Part shown: positions 26,088 to 34,628 of the stretch, in pieces
Layout of the letters: the number at the start of each line of letters is the position of its first letter
Position numbering within the stretch: the stretch's first letter is position 1
NCBI GenBank assembly: GCA_963739135.1
Contig: CAVTZG010000024.1
Location: 1-64,000, forward strand
Reading direction: 5' to 3'
DNA: 64,000 nt
Source: Palsa-504 sp963739135
GTDB lineage: Bacteria; Actinomycetota; Actinomycetes; Streptosporangiales; Streptosporangiaceae
Translations under genes and position numbers: made by a program
Notes under the pieces: model-generated
Told to the model about the DNA's origin: nothing
The model's database searches: none
The model's input: only the letters and a program-made list of their open reading frames with translations

Positions 26088-27146
26088 GTGCGAGCAATCA
26101 CGGTCATCCCGGGAAAGCAAGGCTCCGTCGCACTCACCGAGATGCCGGAGCCTCCGGACCAGGATGGGCCGATCCTGGTCCAGACGCAGGCGATCGGCAT
26201 CTGCGGCACCGATCTGGAGATCATCGGCGGCGAGTACGGATCAGCCCCGCCAGGTCAGGACCGCCTCATCATCGGCCACGAATCGCTGGGCCGCGTGGCA
26301 GAGGCCGCCCCGGGGACCGGATTCGGCCCCGGCGACCTGGTGGTCGGCATCGTCCGCCGACGCGACCCCGTTCCGTGCCCGGCGTGCGCGGCGGGGCACT
26401 GGGATATGTGCATGAACGGCCGGTACACCGAGCGGGGGATCAAGGACCGTCACGGCTATGCGTCCGAGCGTTACCGGATCCACCCCGAGTACCTGGTCGC
26501 GGTGGATCCGGCCCTCGGGATCCTCGGCGGGCTGCTGGAGCCCACCACCGTGGTGGCCAAGGCCTGGGACCACATCGAAAAGATCGGCCGCCGGGCCGCG
26601 TGGGCACCGGAAAAGGTACTGATCACTGGCGCCGGGCCGATCGGGCTGCTCGCCGCCCTGCTGGCCACTCAGCGGGGTTACCAGACCTACGTCCTTGACC
26701 GGGTCACCGAAGGCCGCAAACCCGAGATGGTCCGCCGCCTCGGGGCAACCTATATCCACAGCGGAGACCTCGGCGAGGCGGCCGCGGAGGCGGACATCAT
26801 TATCGAATGCACCGGGTATGTGCAGATGCTGCTCGAGGCAGGCCCGCAGCACGTCCGTCACCGGATAACGTGCCTCACCGGAGTTTCTGCGGCTGGCGCC
26901 GAGGCCGCCGTTGACCCGGGACTACTCAACCGCAACATGGTTTTGCAGAATTCTGTCTTGTTCGGCTCGGTCAACGCCAACCGGCACCATTACGAACTGG
27001 CCGCCGAGGCTCTCGCCCAGGCCGACCCGGGCTGGCTCGCCGACCTCATCACCCGCCAGGTGCCGCTCGGCCAGTGGGCCGACGCCTACACCCGCAGGCC
27101 GGACGACATCAAGACGATCTTGAGCTTCGCGGACGAATCACCCTAG
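26088..27146 (+). CDS. Zinc-dependent glucose-1-dehydrogenase-like dehydrogenase
   Basis: 352 residues starting at GTG 26088. A medium-chain dehydrogenase: catalytic zinc ligands Cys39 (GICGTD) and the His64-Glu65 pair (GHES), structural zinc cysteines in CPACAAGHWDMC (97-108), a substrate-loop EPTTVVAKAW as in archaeal-type glucose dehydrogenases, and the NAD(P)-binding ITGAGPIGLLAALLA. The C-terminal NxNRHHYELAAEALAQ is also glucose-dehydrogenase-like. It likely oxidises an aldose or a similar polyol. It is divergent from the cyclase operon across about 320 bases, which may share regulation. Confidence 0.85.
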   Translation: MRAITVIPGKQGSVALTEMPEPPDQDGPILVQTQAIGICGTDLEIIGGEYGSAPPGQDRLIIGHESLGRVAEAAPGTGFGPGDLVVGIVRRRDPVPCPACAAGHWDMCMNGRYTERGIKDRHGYASERYRIHPEYLVAVDPALGILGGLLEPTTVVAKAWDHIEKIGRRAAWAPEKVLITGAGPIGLLAALLATQRGYQTYVLDRVTEGRKPEMVRRLGATYIHSGDLGEAAAEADIIIECTGYVQMLLEAGPQHVRHRITCLTGVSAAGAEAAVDPGLLNRNMVLQNSVLFGSVNANRHHYELAAEALAQADPGWLADLITRQVPLGQWADAYTRRPDDIKTILSFADESP

Positions 27147-27179
27147 GACCGCGCTTGGGCGCCAGTAGATTCACGCGCT

Positions 27180-27821
27180 TTAGTGCGGGACGGGCGCGAT
27201 GATTCCTTCCATGGCCAGGCCGTCGAGGACCAGCTGCACGGCGATCGCGGCGATCAGGAAGCCGAAGACCTTCTCGGTGACCAGCATTCGGCCTTCGTCG
27301 AGCTTCTCACTCACCCGGTTCGCCCAGCGGAACACCACCACGTCCAGCAGCAGGACGAACACCAGGATGCCGAACTCCACGGCGAAGACGCTCAGCGACT
27401 TAGCCTCGGCCGAGATCGTCATCAGGCCGACGATGCCGACCGGGTTGAGCAGGTACGGTACGGCCAGCGGGAACTGCGCCATCTGCATCGGGTCTTTGCC
27501 CTCGGTGCGGTGGCTGCTGCTAGCGGCTGGCCCGAGCACCATCCACACCGCCACCACGAGCAGGATAATGCCACCCGCGATCGACAGGGATCCAATCGTG
27601 AAGTGCAGCAATGCGCGCAACAACTCGCCCAGCACCATCAGTAGCACGGCCACCGCCGCCGCTGTAGTCAGCATCTTGCGCAGCACGCGCTGCTTCGCAG
27701 CCGGGTCCATGGAAGCGGTGATCTCCACGAACGGGACCAGCGCAATCTTCGGCCCGATACCGATCAGCAGCACCAGGAACGTGTCAATCGCACCGGCAGC
27801 GGTGATCGACGTCTGATCCAT
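27180..27821 (-). CDS. MarC-family integral membrane protein
   Basis: 213 residues from ATG 27821, six hydrophobic segments. The family features are the start AIDTFLVLLIGIGPKIALVP, a central PLAVPYLLNPVGIVGLM and the C-terminal FGFLIAAIAVQLVLDGL. MarC/UPF0056 proteins are of unknown function, despite an old link to multidrug resistance. It is convergent with the zinc dehydrogenase gene (33-base gap). A longer upstream open frame has no homology and was not used. Confidence 0.88.
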   Translation of the reverse strand: MDQTSITAAGAIDTFLVLLIGIGPKIALVPFVEITASMDPAAKQRVLRKMLTTAAAVAVLLMVLGELLRALLHFTIGSLSIAGGIILLVVAVWMVLGPAASSSHRTEGKDPMQMAQFPLAVPYLLNPVGIVGLMTISAEAKSLSVFAVEFGILVFVLLLDVVVFRWANRVSEKLDEGRMLVTEKVFGFLIAAIAVQLVLDGLAMEGIIAPVPH

Positions 27822-27981
27822 CCCCCAAGTGTGGCAGAGACCGGGCTCGGCACCCAGTCTTGTAGCAACCGGGGGCTCCCAGGGGTCGTGACAACCGGGC
27901 CTCGTAGCACACCTGGCATAAATCAGGCGACCCTTCCCCCTCCGTGTCGCGGGCTGGACGGGACTGGGCGGGACCGTCGGC

Positions 27982-30377
27982 CTACGCTGGCAGCAAGGTC
28001 CGGAACGCCTGAAGGCAGCCTCTGATGAGTGACCTGGAGCCGTCGCCATCCCGTGAGTATGCGGCGGCGCGCCGAGTGAAGCGCAGGCGGTCGCCCTGAT
28101 GGACAATTTGATCAACGGGCTCGTCCGGCAGCGTGCTCGCACCGTGGCGTAACAGCTCACGCTCAACTCCGTCCCGGGCTTCTGCTTGCTGTCCGGCCTC
28201 GGCCTGGGTATGAGCTTCCAGCTCCATCCGCGCGGCGTATTCGCTGCTGGCCTGCCGTTCAGCTTGCTGTGCCGCGATGCGCTGCGCCGCCTGGTCCGCC
28301 CGCGCGAGCAGCTCGTCCAGCCGTGCTGCCAGGTCGTCTTGCGCGGGCTCATTCTCCGGACTCGTCTCTGGATCCGGCCTAGGAACGGAGGGTGAGTCTA
28401 TAGCAGAGATGCGCTGTGGTGGCCAGGGCTCTCCCGCGCCGCTGACCGCCTGGTGCCCGCTGGCGTCGGTGCAGTTCAGGGCCTCGGCGTCCGCCTCGAG
28501 CTGCTGCCATCCGGCTATCTGCTGCTGTTTGTCTTCCGGTTGCGGATGTGGTTCGCCGTCTGGCTGGGCGTGCCCTCGTCGTTGTCCGGTGGGGCGGCGG
28601 CGCGGGCACGCTGAGCTTGGAGAGCTCGTGCTTCGAGTTCGTCGCGGTCCAGGCTGCGGATGATGTCAGCTTCGTCGCGGATCTCCAGGGCAGTAAATAC
28701 CGCCCTGCGCATGGCTTCGAGCTCGGGGTTGCCGCGGTGCGGCTCGATGGAGAGGGCTTGCTCGGGGTTGGTGATCCCAGCGGCTTCCCGGTAGGCGGCG
28801 GCGATACCGGCGCGGCGGGTGTATTCCTCGCGCAGCGCGGGGGACGCGCCCGGCGCGAGGACGCCGAGGTGGCGGGCGAACCAGGGTTCTGGGCTAGCGG
28901 CTAGGCGTTCGCCGAGGGCGCGGGCCCGGTCGTCGAGCCCGGCGGCGAGCTCATGGGTGGTCGGTGGGGCGGTGGCGGGCGTGCGCTGGGCCCAGGTCGC
29001 GTCGTGCCGCAGGTCCGGAAGGGCGAGCTGCTGCAGGCGGTGGTGCAGGACGCTGGAGATGGACCGGGCCCCGTCCATCGGCGTGGCGGTGATCCGGCCG
29101 ATCAGGGCGCTGATGTCGTGTCCGGCGAGCTGCGCGGCGCGCAGCTGCTGGTGCAGGGCCTTGCGGGCGTGCTCGCGGTGGTACCGCCAGGCTTCGGATT
29201 CGGTGAGCCTGGCCTTGATCTGCTGGTCGATGTCCGGGTACAGGGTCTGCTTCACGGCAGCGGACCACAGGGTGAGCAGGTGCCCGGTTCCGCCGGACTG
29301 CTCCTGGGCTTGGCGGATCTGCTCGGTGGCGGACAGGTCGCCGGCGTCGCGCTGCATCGTGGCGGCGAGCACCGCTTCGGGGGCGGCCTGCTGGTAGGGC
29401 GCATGTCCGGGGGGTGCGGTCTTGCCGGTGACCACGTGCGCGGTGTTGGCCTGGCGGCCGCGGGTCATACCGACGTACAGCGCCTGGCGGGACAGGGAGT
29501 CGGTGACGAGGAGGTGGGCGGTGTCGACTGTGCGGCCCTGGGCGACGTGGACGTTGCCGGCGTAGGCGAGCTCGGCGTTGGCCGCGAGGTAGGTCCGGGG
29601 GACCCGGAATGTCCCGGTCCAGGTCCCGTCCAGGCGCTGACGTCGGACCTCGGCGTCGGGGCCGCGGAATGCGGTGATCTTGAGCGTGTCGCGGTTGGTG
29701 AGCTGGCGGCCACTGGCGTCGATCCCGGTGTTGAGGCGGGCGCGGATCAGGTCGCCGACGCCGGCGTGGTTGCCGTCCGCCAGCGGGGCCTGCGGCGGGC
29801 CGACGCTGCCGATCTGGGCGAGCTTGGCCTGGACGCGGCGGGATAGGTCAGCGGCTTCGGCGTTGGCCCCAGCTAGCAGCAGGACGTCTTTGCCGCGCAA
29901 GTGGTCGGCGAGCCACATGGATGCGGCGCGGTCGTAGGCGGTTTCGGCATCGGCGCCTCTTATCCGGCCATGACAGTCGTAGGTGGCGGTCGCAGCTAGG
30001 TCGCCGTCGCGGAGCTGGGTGCTGGCCTGCCGTTCCCAGGCCGCGTCGAACCGGCGGACCTCGTGCAGCTCGGCGACCGCGACTTCGCAGGCGAGCAGGC
30101 GGAACATGCCCCCGGCTTCGACGGCGCCGAGCTGAGCGGTATCGCCGGTGGCGATGACCCGGGCCCCGGCCTGCCGGGCCGCTTCGCCGAGCATGGCCAG
30201 CTCGGCGGTGCTGAGCTGGCTGGCCTCGTCTAGGACGAGCACGTCGTCCTGGTGCCGGGGCACGGGCCGGCGCAGTTCGTCGGAGCCTTCGGTCTTGCCG
30301 AGGAACTCGGCGATGTTGTAGCTCTCGGCCAGGCCCTCGTGCGCCAGCACCCGGGCCGCGTTGGTCCGCCTGGGCAT
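27982..30377 (-). pseudogene. MobF/TrwC-type relaxase-helicase, 5' truncated and frameshifted
   Basis: The readable part begins at TNAARVLAHEGLAESYNIAE and contains the helicase motifs DDVLVLDEASQLS (Walker B), VIATGDTAQLGAVEAGGMFR and SRQALYVGMTRGRQANTAHV (motif VI-like), as in the C-terminal half of MobF conjugative relaxases. The relaxase domain and Walker A are missing. The homology stops near 30370, directly beside the start of a + strand gene, so a rearrangement joint lies there. A frame change near 28520 links this part to a 170-residue charged C-terminal tail (PEDKQQQIAGWQQLEADAEA, then AARLDELLARADQAAQRIAA) ending at 27982. It cannot support transfer by itself. Confidence 0.75.
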
Positions 30378-30394
30378 CGGTCGGCCGCGCCGCG

Positions 30395-30892
30395 GTGGCC
30401 GTGCTGCGGCTGGCGGCCGTCGTGGCCTTGTACCTGCTGCGGGCCGTACTTGCGCCGACCAGCACGCTCCGGGGCCTGCGCCAGATGGTGCTCGACGCAG
30501 CCCCGGTCCCCGGGACGACAAGGGCGCGTCGGGCGCGCGGTGAACCGCTCCCCCGCCCCGACCATGATCACCAGATCCCGGAGTACGGGTCTGGGCGGCC
30601 GTCCGAGGACACGGGCGCCGCGGAGGCCGATGGCCGGGATGGGGATCAGGGCTCCGGTCAACCCGTGATCGGGTTCTCCACGAAGAAGGCTGCTTTCCTG
30701 GCCCGCTACCGGGGTCACTCTGAGTACGGGAACCGGTCAGCTGCCGGGCGGGTCACTGCCGAGCTCGCACCGCTGGCAGGCCTGCAGGCTGGCACCGGGC
30801 GCACCTACATCGCCGAGGAACTGCGCAAGCTCACCGGCCTAACCCTCGCCCAAGCCCCGGCCGAGGAGGACGATGACCAGCCCGCCCTCTGA
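30395..30892 (+). CDS. Hypothetical protein with an N-terminal hydrophobic segment
   Basis: 165 residues from GTG 30395. Residues 1-20 are hydrophobic (AVLRLAAVVALYLLRAVLAP), 30-90 are charged and disordered, and 95-155 form a compact conserved-looking region (GFSTKKAAFLARYRGHSEYG, VTAELAPLAGLQAGTGRTYI, AEELRKLTGL) that could be a helix-turn-helix. It overlaps the next gene by 20 bases, so the two form an operon. I recall similar C-terminal regions in actinomycete mobile-element genes but cannot name the family. Its 5' end lies on the joint with the truncated relaxase. Confidence 0.55.
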   Translation: MAVLRLAAVVALYLLRAVLAPTSTLRGLRQMVLDAAPVPGTTRARRARGEPLPRPDHDHQIPEYGSGRPSEDTGAAEADGRDGDQGSGQPVIGFSTKKAAFLARYRGHSEYGNRSAAGRVTAELAPLAGLQAGTGRTYIAEELRKLTGLTLAQAPAEEDDDQPAL

Positions 30893-31433
30893 ACCTGGCG
30901 CGCAGGCTCTCGGCGAGAGCCTGGCCGCCCTGGCCGTCCAGGTAGCCGCCCTGCGCGGCCAGATCGCACGGGTCAAGCAGCGCCTCGACCGGGCCGGGCT
31001 CCGCAGCGACATGGACCTCGCCGCCAGCTTCGAAGACCTCGCCCAGACCGTCGCCGACGCCCTTGACGCCGCCGCACCGCGCGGTCCCGCCGCCCCGTAC
31101 TGGATCGGCCTGGACCGCCAGGCCTATACCGCCCAGCTCGCCGAGCTGCGACGATGGGTCGATACCGTGCTGCGCCAGCACTACTCCGGTTACGAGCTGC
31201 GGGACTGCTGGCCCAGCCACATTCATGCCGTCTGGGAACTGTCCACCCTGGCCGCCGCATGGCACCACGCCTACGGCAGCCAGCGCCCCGACCTGGCTCG
31301 CGCCCTGGAGTTCTACGACCGGTGGCTGCCCGGCACCATGCGCCGCATCACCGGCATCACCGGCAAGTGCATGCCGCACTGCGTGATGCTCCGCGGCACC
31401 GGCGACTGGGCTGCTCGTCCCGGATACCGCTGA
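30873..31433 (+). CDS. DUF4913 protein
   Basis: 186 residues. The N-terminal third is a predicted coiled coil (LGESLAALAVQVAALRGQIA, RVKQRLDRAG). The central part RRWVDTVLRQHYSGYELRDC with WPSHIHAVWELSTLAAAWHH AY is the DUF4913 signature found almost only in actinobacterial mobile elements. The gene starts at ATG 30873 inside the upstream gene. The last 77 bases overlap antisense with the methyltransferase frame. Function unknown. Confidence 0.75.
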   Translation: MTSPPSEPGAQALGESLAALAVQVAALRGQIARVKQRLDRAGLRSDMDLAASFEDLAQTVADALDAAAPRGPAAPYWIGLDRQAYTAQLAELRRWVDTVLRQHYSGYELRDCWPSHIHAVWELSTLAAAWHHAYGSQRPDLARALEFYDRWLPGTMRRITGITGKCMPHCVMLRGTGDWAARPGYR

Positions 31434-32238
31434 TATCTGCGCCGTGCAGGCTCACGCTGGAGGTCAGGGGTTGACGACGGGCCACGCCGGCCAGCACGTG
31501 ACCCTCCCGGTGCCGCAGCACTGGCTGGGACAGCCACGGCCGCCAGGTCTGCGCCTCGGTGACGCCCGGGCCTACCAGCTCCAGCCCGGCGAAGAATGAG
31601 ACGACCTCCTCCTTGGTGTGGTTGACGAATTGCCCGGCGGTGTATTCCGCTGCCAGCCGCTTGGCGAGCGCCTCGTCGTCGTAGGCCGCGCAGCTGATGA
31701 TCAGGCAGCTGTCCGGCGCGATCAGCCGGGCGTATTCCGCGGTGACCTCCCGGGCGGTGTCGGCATCGAAGAAGTGCAGCACCGCGCCGAGGATGACGCA
31801 TATCGGCTCGGCCGGGTCGATGACGGCCCGCAGTTCCGGGTCGGCCAGTACCGCGGCGAGGTCGCGCAGGTCCGCCGCGACCGCGGCCACACCGGGGCCG
31901 GCGAGCAGCGCGCGGGCGTGCGACAGCACCATCGGGTCCAGGTCGACGTATGCCACCCGGGCTCCGGGCAGGACCGCCTGCGCGGTCTGGTGAACTGCGG
32001 GGGAAACGGGCAGCCCGGCGCCCAGGTCGATGAACTGGCCGACTCCCCCGCTGGCGGCCCAGGTGACAGCCTCGGCGATGAACGCCCGGTTCTCCTGGAC
32101 CATTTCGGCCAGCGGCGGGTAGATCTCCAGCAGCAGGTCGGCCTCGGCCCGGTCAGAGGGGAAGTGGTCCTTGCCGCCCAGCAGGCGAGAGTACACGCGG
32201 GCCGCGTTCGGCATAGCGGGATCGAATCCGCCGGTCAC
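31357..32238 (-). CDS. DUF574 SAM-dependent methyltransferase
   Basis: 293 residues from GTG 32238. GGFDPAMPNAARVYSRLLGG at the start and FIDLGAGLPVSP (SAM-binding, near 59-70), then VAYVDLDPMVLSHARALL are diagnostic of the actinobacterial S-adenosyl methyltransferase family PF04672; substrates are unknown. The GTG overlaps the upstream gene's TGA by four bases. The family usually ends near GVARR. Here about 40 extra residues of unusual composition follow because no stop occurs until 31357, antisense to the DUF4913 gene. Genes of this type often sit beside XRE/DUF5753 loci, as here. Confidence 0.85.
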   Translation of the reverse strand: MTGGFDPAMPNAARVYSRLLGGKDHFPSDRAEADLLLEIYPPLAEMVQENRAFIAEAVTWAASGGVGQFIDLGAGLPVSPAVHQTAQAVLPGARVAYVDLDPMVLSHARALLAGPGVAAVAADLRDLAAVLADPELRAVIDPAEPICVILGAVLHFFDADTAREVTAEYARLIAPDSCLIISCAAYDDEALAKRLAAEYTAGQFVNHTKEEVVSFFAGLELVGPGVTEAQTWRPWLSQPVLRHREGHVLAGVARRQPLTSSVSLHGADISGIRDEQPSRRCRGASRSAACTCR

Positions 32239-32522
32239 TGGTCGGCCCTGCCCGCTGCGGGCGGCGTGACCAGCCGATGCGCCAGTCGGCTGAGCCGTAC
32301 CAGCTGCGCCTTCGTACTGGCGGCCTGGTGTATCGACCCGAAGCAGGGCCGCCAGGCGCACGCCTGCGGCAGGCGCCCGCAGTGCGGGCACCCGGCCACG
32401 GTCCCGACTCGGTGATCCCGGCCGTCGCGGCACGTCGGATCAGGCGGCGGGTCCGCGAGCCTGCAGACCCGGCACGTCCGGACCTCCGCCGGCGCGGGAA
32501 TCAGCGCATGCACGTCGCTCAT
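32235..32522 (-). CDS. Small cysteine-rich (zinc-ribbon-like) protein
   Basis: 95 residues from ATG 32522. CRVC near 19-22, CPHC near 49-52 and two further cysteines make a probable zinc-binding site, followed by a basic helix (AQLVRLSRLAHRLV). The start codon overlaps the stop of the preceding 71-residue gene (TAATG), and its stop overlaps the methyltransferase start (GTGA), so the three genes are translationally coupled. Function unknown. Confidence 0.65.
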   Translation of the reverse strand: MSDVHALIPAPAEVRTCRVCRLADPPPDPTCRDGRDHRVGTVAGCPHCGRLPQACAWRPCFGSIHQAASTKAQLVRLSRLAHRLVTPPAAGRADQ

Positions 32523-32737
32523 TACTGCATCGCCTGCCAGTGCGCTCGGATCTTCCTGGTCAGCGCGTCCGGGGTGTCGCCGGTCAGCACTTCCCCGGCG
32601 CTGCTGATTGCGGACCAGGTGCCGTCGTCGGCGCTGAAACCGTGATAGCCGCCGTCGGCCCATGCCAGTTCGAGCTCGGCCAGCGCGGCGTTCTCGTCGA
32701 CTTCGAACACGCCGCGCTGGCACGCCGCCGTTCCCAT
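32522..32737 (-). CDS. Small hypothetical protein
   Basis: 71 residues from ATG 32737 (AGGAGGTGGG lies 6 bases upstream). ELELAWADGGYHGFSADDGT followed by WSAISSAGEVLTGDTPDALT and RKIRAHWQAMQ looks like a small alpha/beta protein typical of loci next to DUF5753 regulators. First gene of the minus-strand operon; divergent from the XRE regulator at 32943. Confidence 0.6.
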   Translation of the reverse strand: MGTAACQRGVFEVDENAALAELELAWADGGYHGFSADDGTWSAISSAGEVLTGDTPDALTRKIRAHWQAMQ

Positions 32738-32942
32738 GCTCTGCCCACCTCCTGGTCCCGTGGTGCCTTTGCTCGTCCTCCGACAATGCGCTGGTACCAC
32801 CGCTGACCGGAAGGACATTGCCCGGAATTGCCTTCGCAGCGATAGACTCAACGAGTTACCACAGGTAGCGGCCTCGACGCCTGTCGGGCAATCCTCGGCA
32901 ATCCGTGTCGGTGCTAGCCTCGGCGGGCTTTGGTTGGTCGTG

Positions 32943-33821
32943 ATGCCGCCTTCGTCTTCCAGCCTTCAGGCCGCCCGGCAGCGCCTGGGCGGCAGGCTCC
33001 GCGAACTGCGCCTGGCCGCAGGGCTGACCGGCCGCGCCTTCGCTGCCGCCGCAGGCTGCCAGGCGTCGAAGGTCTCTCAGATCGAGAAGGGCGTCCGGCC
33101 TGCCTCCGTCGGCGACGTGCGGCTGTGGTGCCGCATCTGCGGCGCCTCACCACAGCAGACCGAGGAACTGCTGACCGAGCAGGCAGCGGTCGCGCGGCTG
33201 TGGATCGCCTTCCGCGACCTGGACCGCCGGACCGGGCTGAACGCCACGCAGAAGATGCTGTCCGGCGACATGTGGGAACGCGTACGCCTGTTCCGCACCT
33301 ACCAGACCAAGGTGATACCAGGCCTGCTGCAGACCGCCGCGTACATGACCGCCGTCTTGACCGCGGTCCGGCGCGAACGCGGCGTCGAAGTCGACGACGT
33401 CGCCGATGCTCTCGCCGAGCGGATCGGCCGCCAGGGCTACCTGCTCCAGCGCGACCGGCAGTTCGTGTTCGTCATCGAGGAGCCCGTGCTGTGGTTCCGG
33501 CCGTTCGGCATCGAAGTCCAGCGCGAGCAGCTCGCTCACCTGCTGGACGTGATGACCCTGCCGTCGGTGTCGGTGAGCATCATCCCGATGCGCGCCGGCC
33601 GGCACGGCTACCGGCCCCGGGAGTCCTTCGACATCACCGACTCGGACCTGGTGACCATCGAGATGCTGACGGGTTTCCTGTCGCTCACCCACCCCGACGA
33701 GATCGCCGCGTACGTCACCGCGTGGGAGCAGCTGTACTCGATCGCGCTGCGCGGCAAGAAGGCACGCGCGTTGATCAGGGGCGCCATCTCCGCGCTTGAC
33801 GAGGCGGCCGGGAGCGAGTGA
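32943..33821 (+). CDS. XRE-type regulator with DUF5753 domain
   Basis: 292 residues from ATG 32943. An N-terminal helix-turn-helix (GGRLRELRLAAGLTGRAFAA, QASKVSQIEKGVR, residues 13-55) is followed by the DUF5753 domain (TYQTKVIPGLLQTAAYMTAV, RQGYLLQRDRQFVFVIEEPV, VSVSIIPMRAGRHG). This is the WhiJ/Scr1-type actinobacterial regulator family, which acts with small DUF397/DUF6879 partners. The DUF6879 gene follows 39 bases downstream on the same strand, matching that arrangement. Confidence 0.9.
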   Translation: MPPSSSSLQAARQRLGGRLRELRLAAGLTGRAFAAAAGCQASKVSQIEKGVRPASVGDVRLWCRICGASPQQTEELLTEQAAVARLWIAFRDLDRRTGLNATQKMLSGDMWERVRLFRTYQTKVIPGLLQTAAYMTAVLTAVRRERGVEVDDVADALAERIGRQGYLLQRDRQFVFVIEEPVLWFRPFGIEVQREQLAHLLDVMTLPSVSVSIIPMRAGRHGYRPRESFDITDSDLVTIEMLTGFLSLTHPDEIAAYVTAWEQLYSIALRGKKARALIRGAISALDEAAGSE

Positions 33822-33860
33822 GGCTCGCGGTGGAACCCCGGCATCTCCAGGAGGCCCACA

Positions 33861-34607
33861 GTGCCTGACTTCATCGGCGGCGACCCCGAATCCAACGCCA
33901 GCGAATGCCCGGCGGTGTTCGTCATCCCGGAGACGGGAGACTTCGTGTTCCGCGGCAAGACCATCACCGACCCGGCGCTCATCACCGAACTCAGCGAGCA
34001 CATCGGCAAAGCCGAGGACGAGTCGGACGTGTGGCTTCCGGCTCGCATGGCGCCGCTCATCCGGGACGCCCTGGGCGGGTACGTGCAGGGGCGGCAAGGC
34101 CCCGGCCAGCACACCTTCGCCGAGCTGCTGGCCACCACGCAGGCGTCCGTGATCCGCTTCGAGATGCGGGACTCCTACGACGCGACCGAGCAAGGGTTCG
34201 CCGAATGGAAGGCGACCGGCGACATCGGCGCCTACGACTGGGGCGACCACCTCGATGTCATCCGCGCCGCGGTCGCGCGCGGCGTGACCATACGCCGGGT
34301 TCGCGTGGTGTCCGAGCCGCTGTCGGACTACCTGCGGTGGGAGCACGCCTGCACCGCGGTCAACATCGAGGCCGGGGAGGACATCCGCTGGCTGCCCCGC
34401 ACCAAAGCCGCCGACCTGATGCTGCCCGGCGCGGACTGTTTCGTATTCGACCACCGGGTCGTGCGGTGGAACTTCCAGCGCGGCGACGGCACCAACCCCC
34501 GCCACTACACTTTCAGCTCCGACCCCCGCACCATCCGCGACATCATCGCCGCGTTCGAGCTGGCCTGGAACCGGGCAACCCCGCACGCCGAGTACAAGCC
34601 CGACTGA
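33861..34607 (+). CDS. DUF6879 partner protein with N-terminal extension
   Basis: 248 residues from GTG 33861 (AGGAGG 7 bases upstream). The C-terminal 165 residues are DUF6879 (RFEMRDSYDATEQGFAEWKA, RRVRVVSEPLSDYLRWEHAC, DIRWLPRTKAADLMLPGADC). The first 85 residues (FVFRGKTITDPALITELSEH, then WLPARMAPLIRDALGG) are an added domain not usual in the short family members and resemble small partner proteins of DUF5753 regulators. It probably forms a functional pair with the upstream regulator. Confidence 0.8.
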   Translation: MPDFIGGDPESNASECPAVFVIPETGDFVFRGKTITDPALITELSEHIGKAEDESDVWLPARMAPLIRDALGGYVQGRQGPGQHTFAELLATTQASVIRFEMRDSYDATEQGFAEWKATGDIGAYDWGDHLDVIRAAVARGVTIRRVRVVSEPLSDYLRWEHACTAVNIEAGEDIRWLPRTKAADLMLPGADCFVFDHRVVRWNFQRGDGTNPRHYTFSSDPRTIRDIIAAFELAWNRATPHAEYKPD

Positions 34608-34628
34608 CTGAATGCTGAGTCCCCGAGG

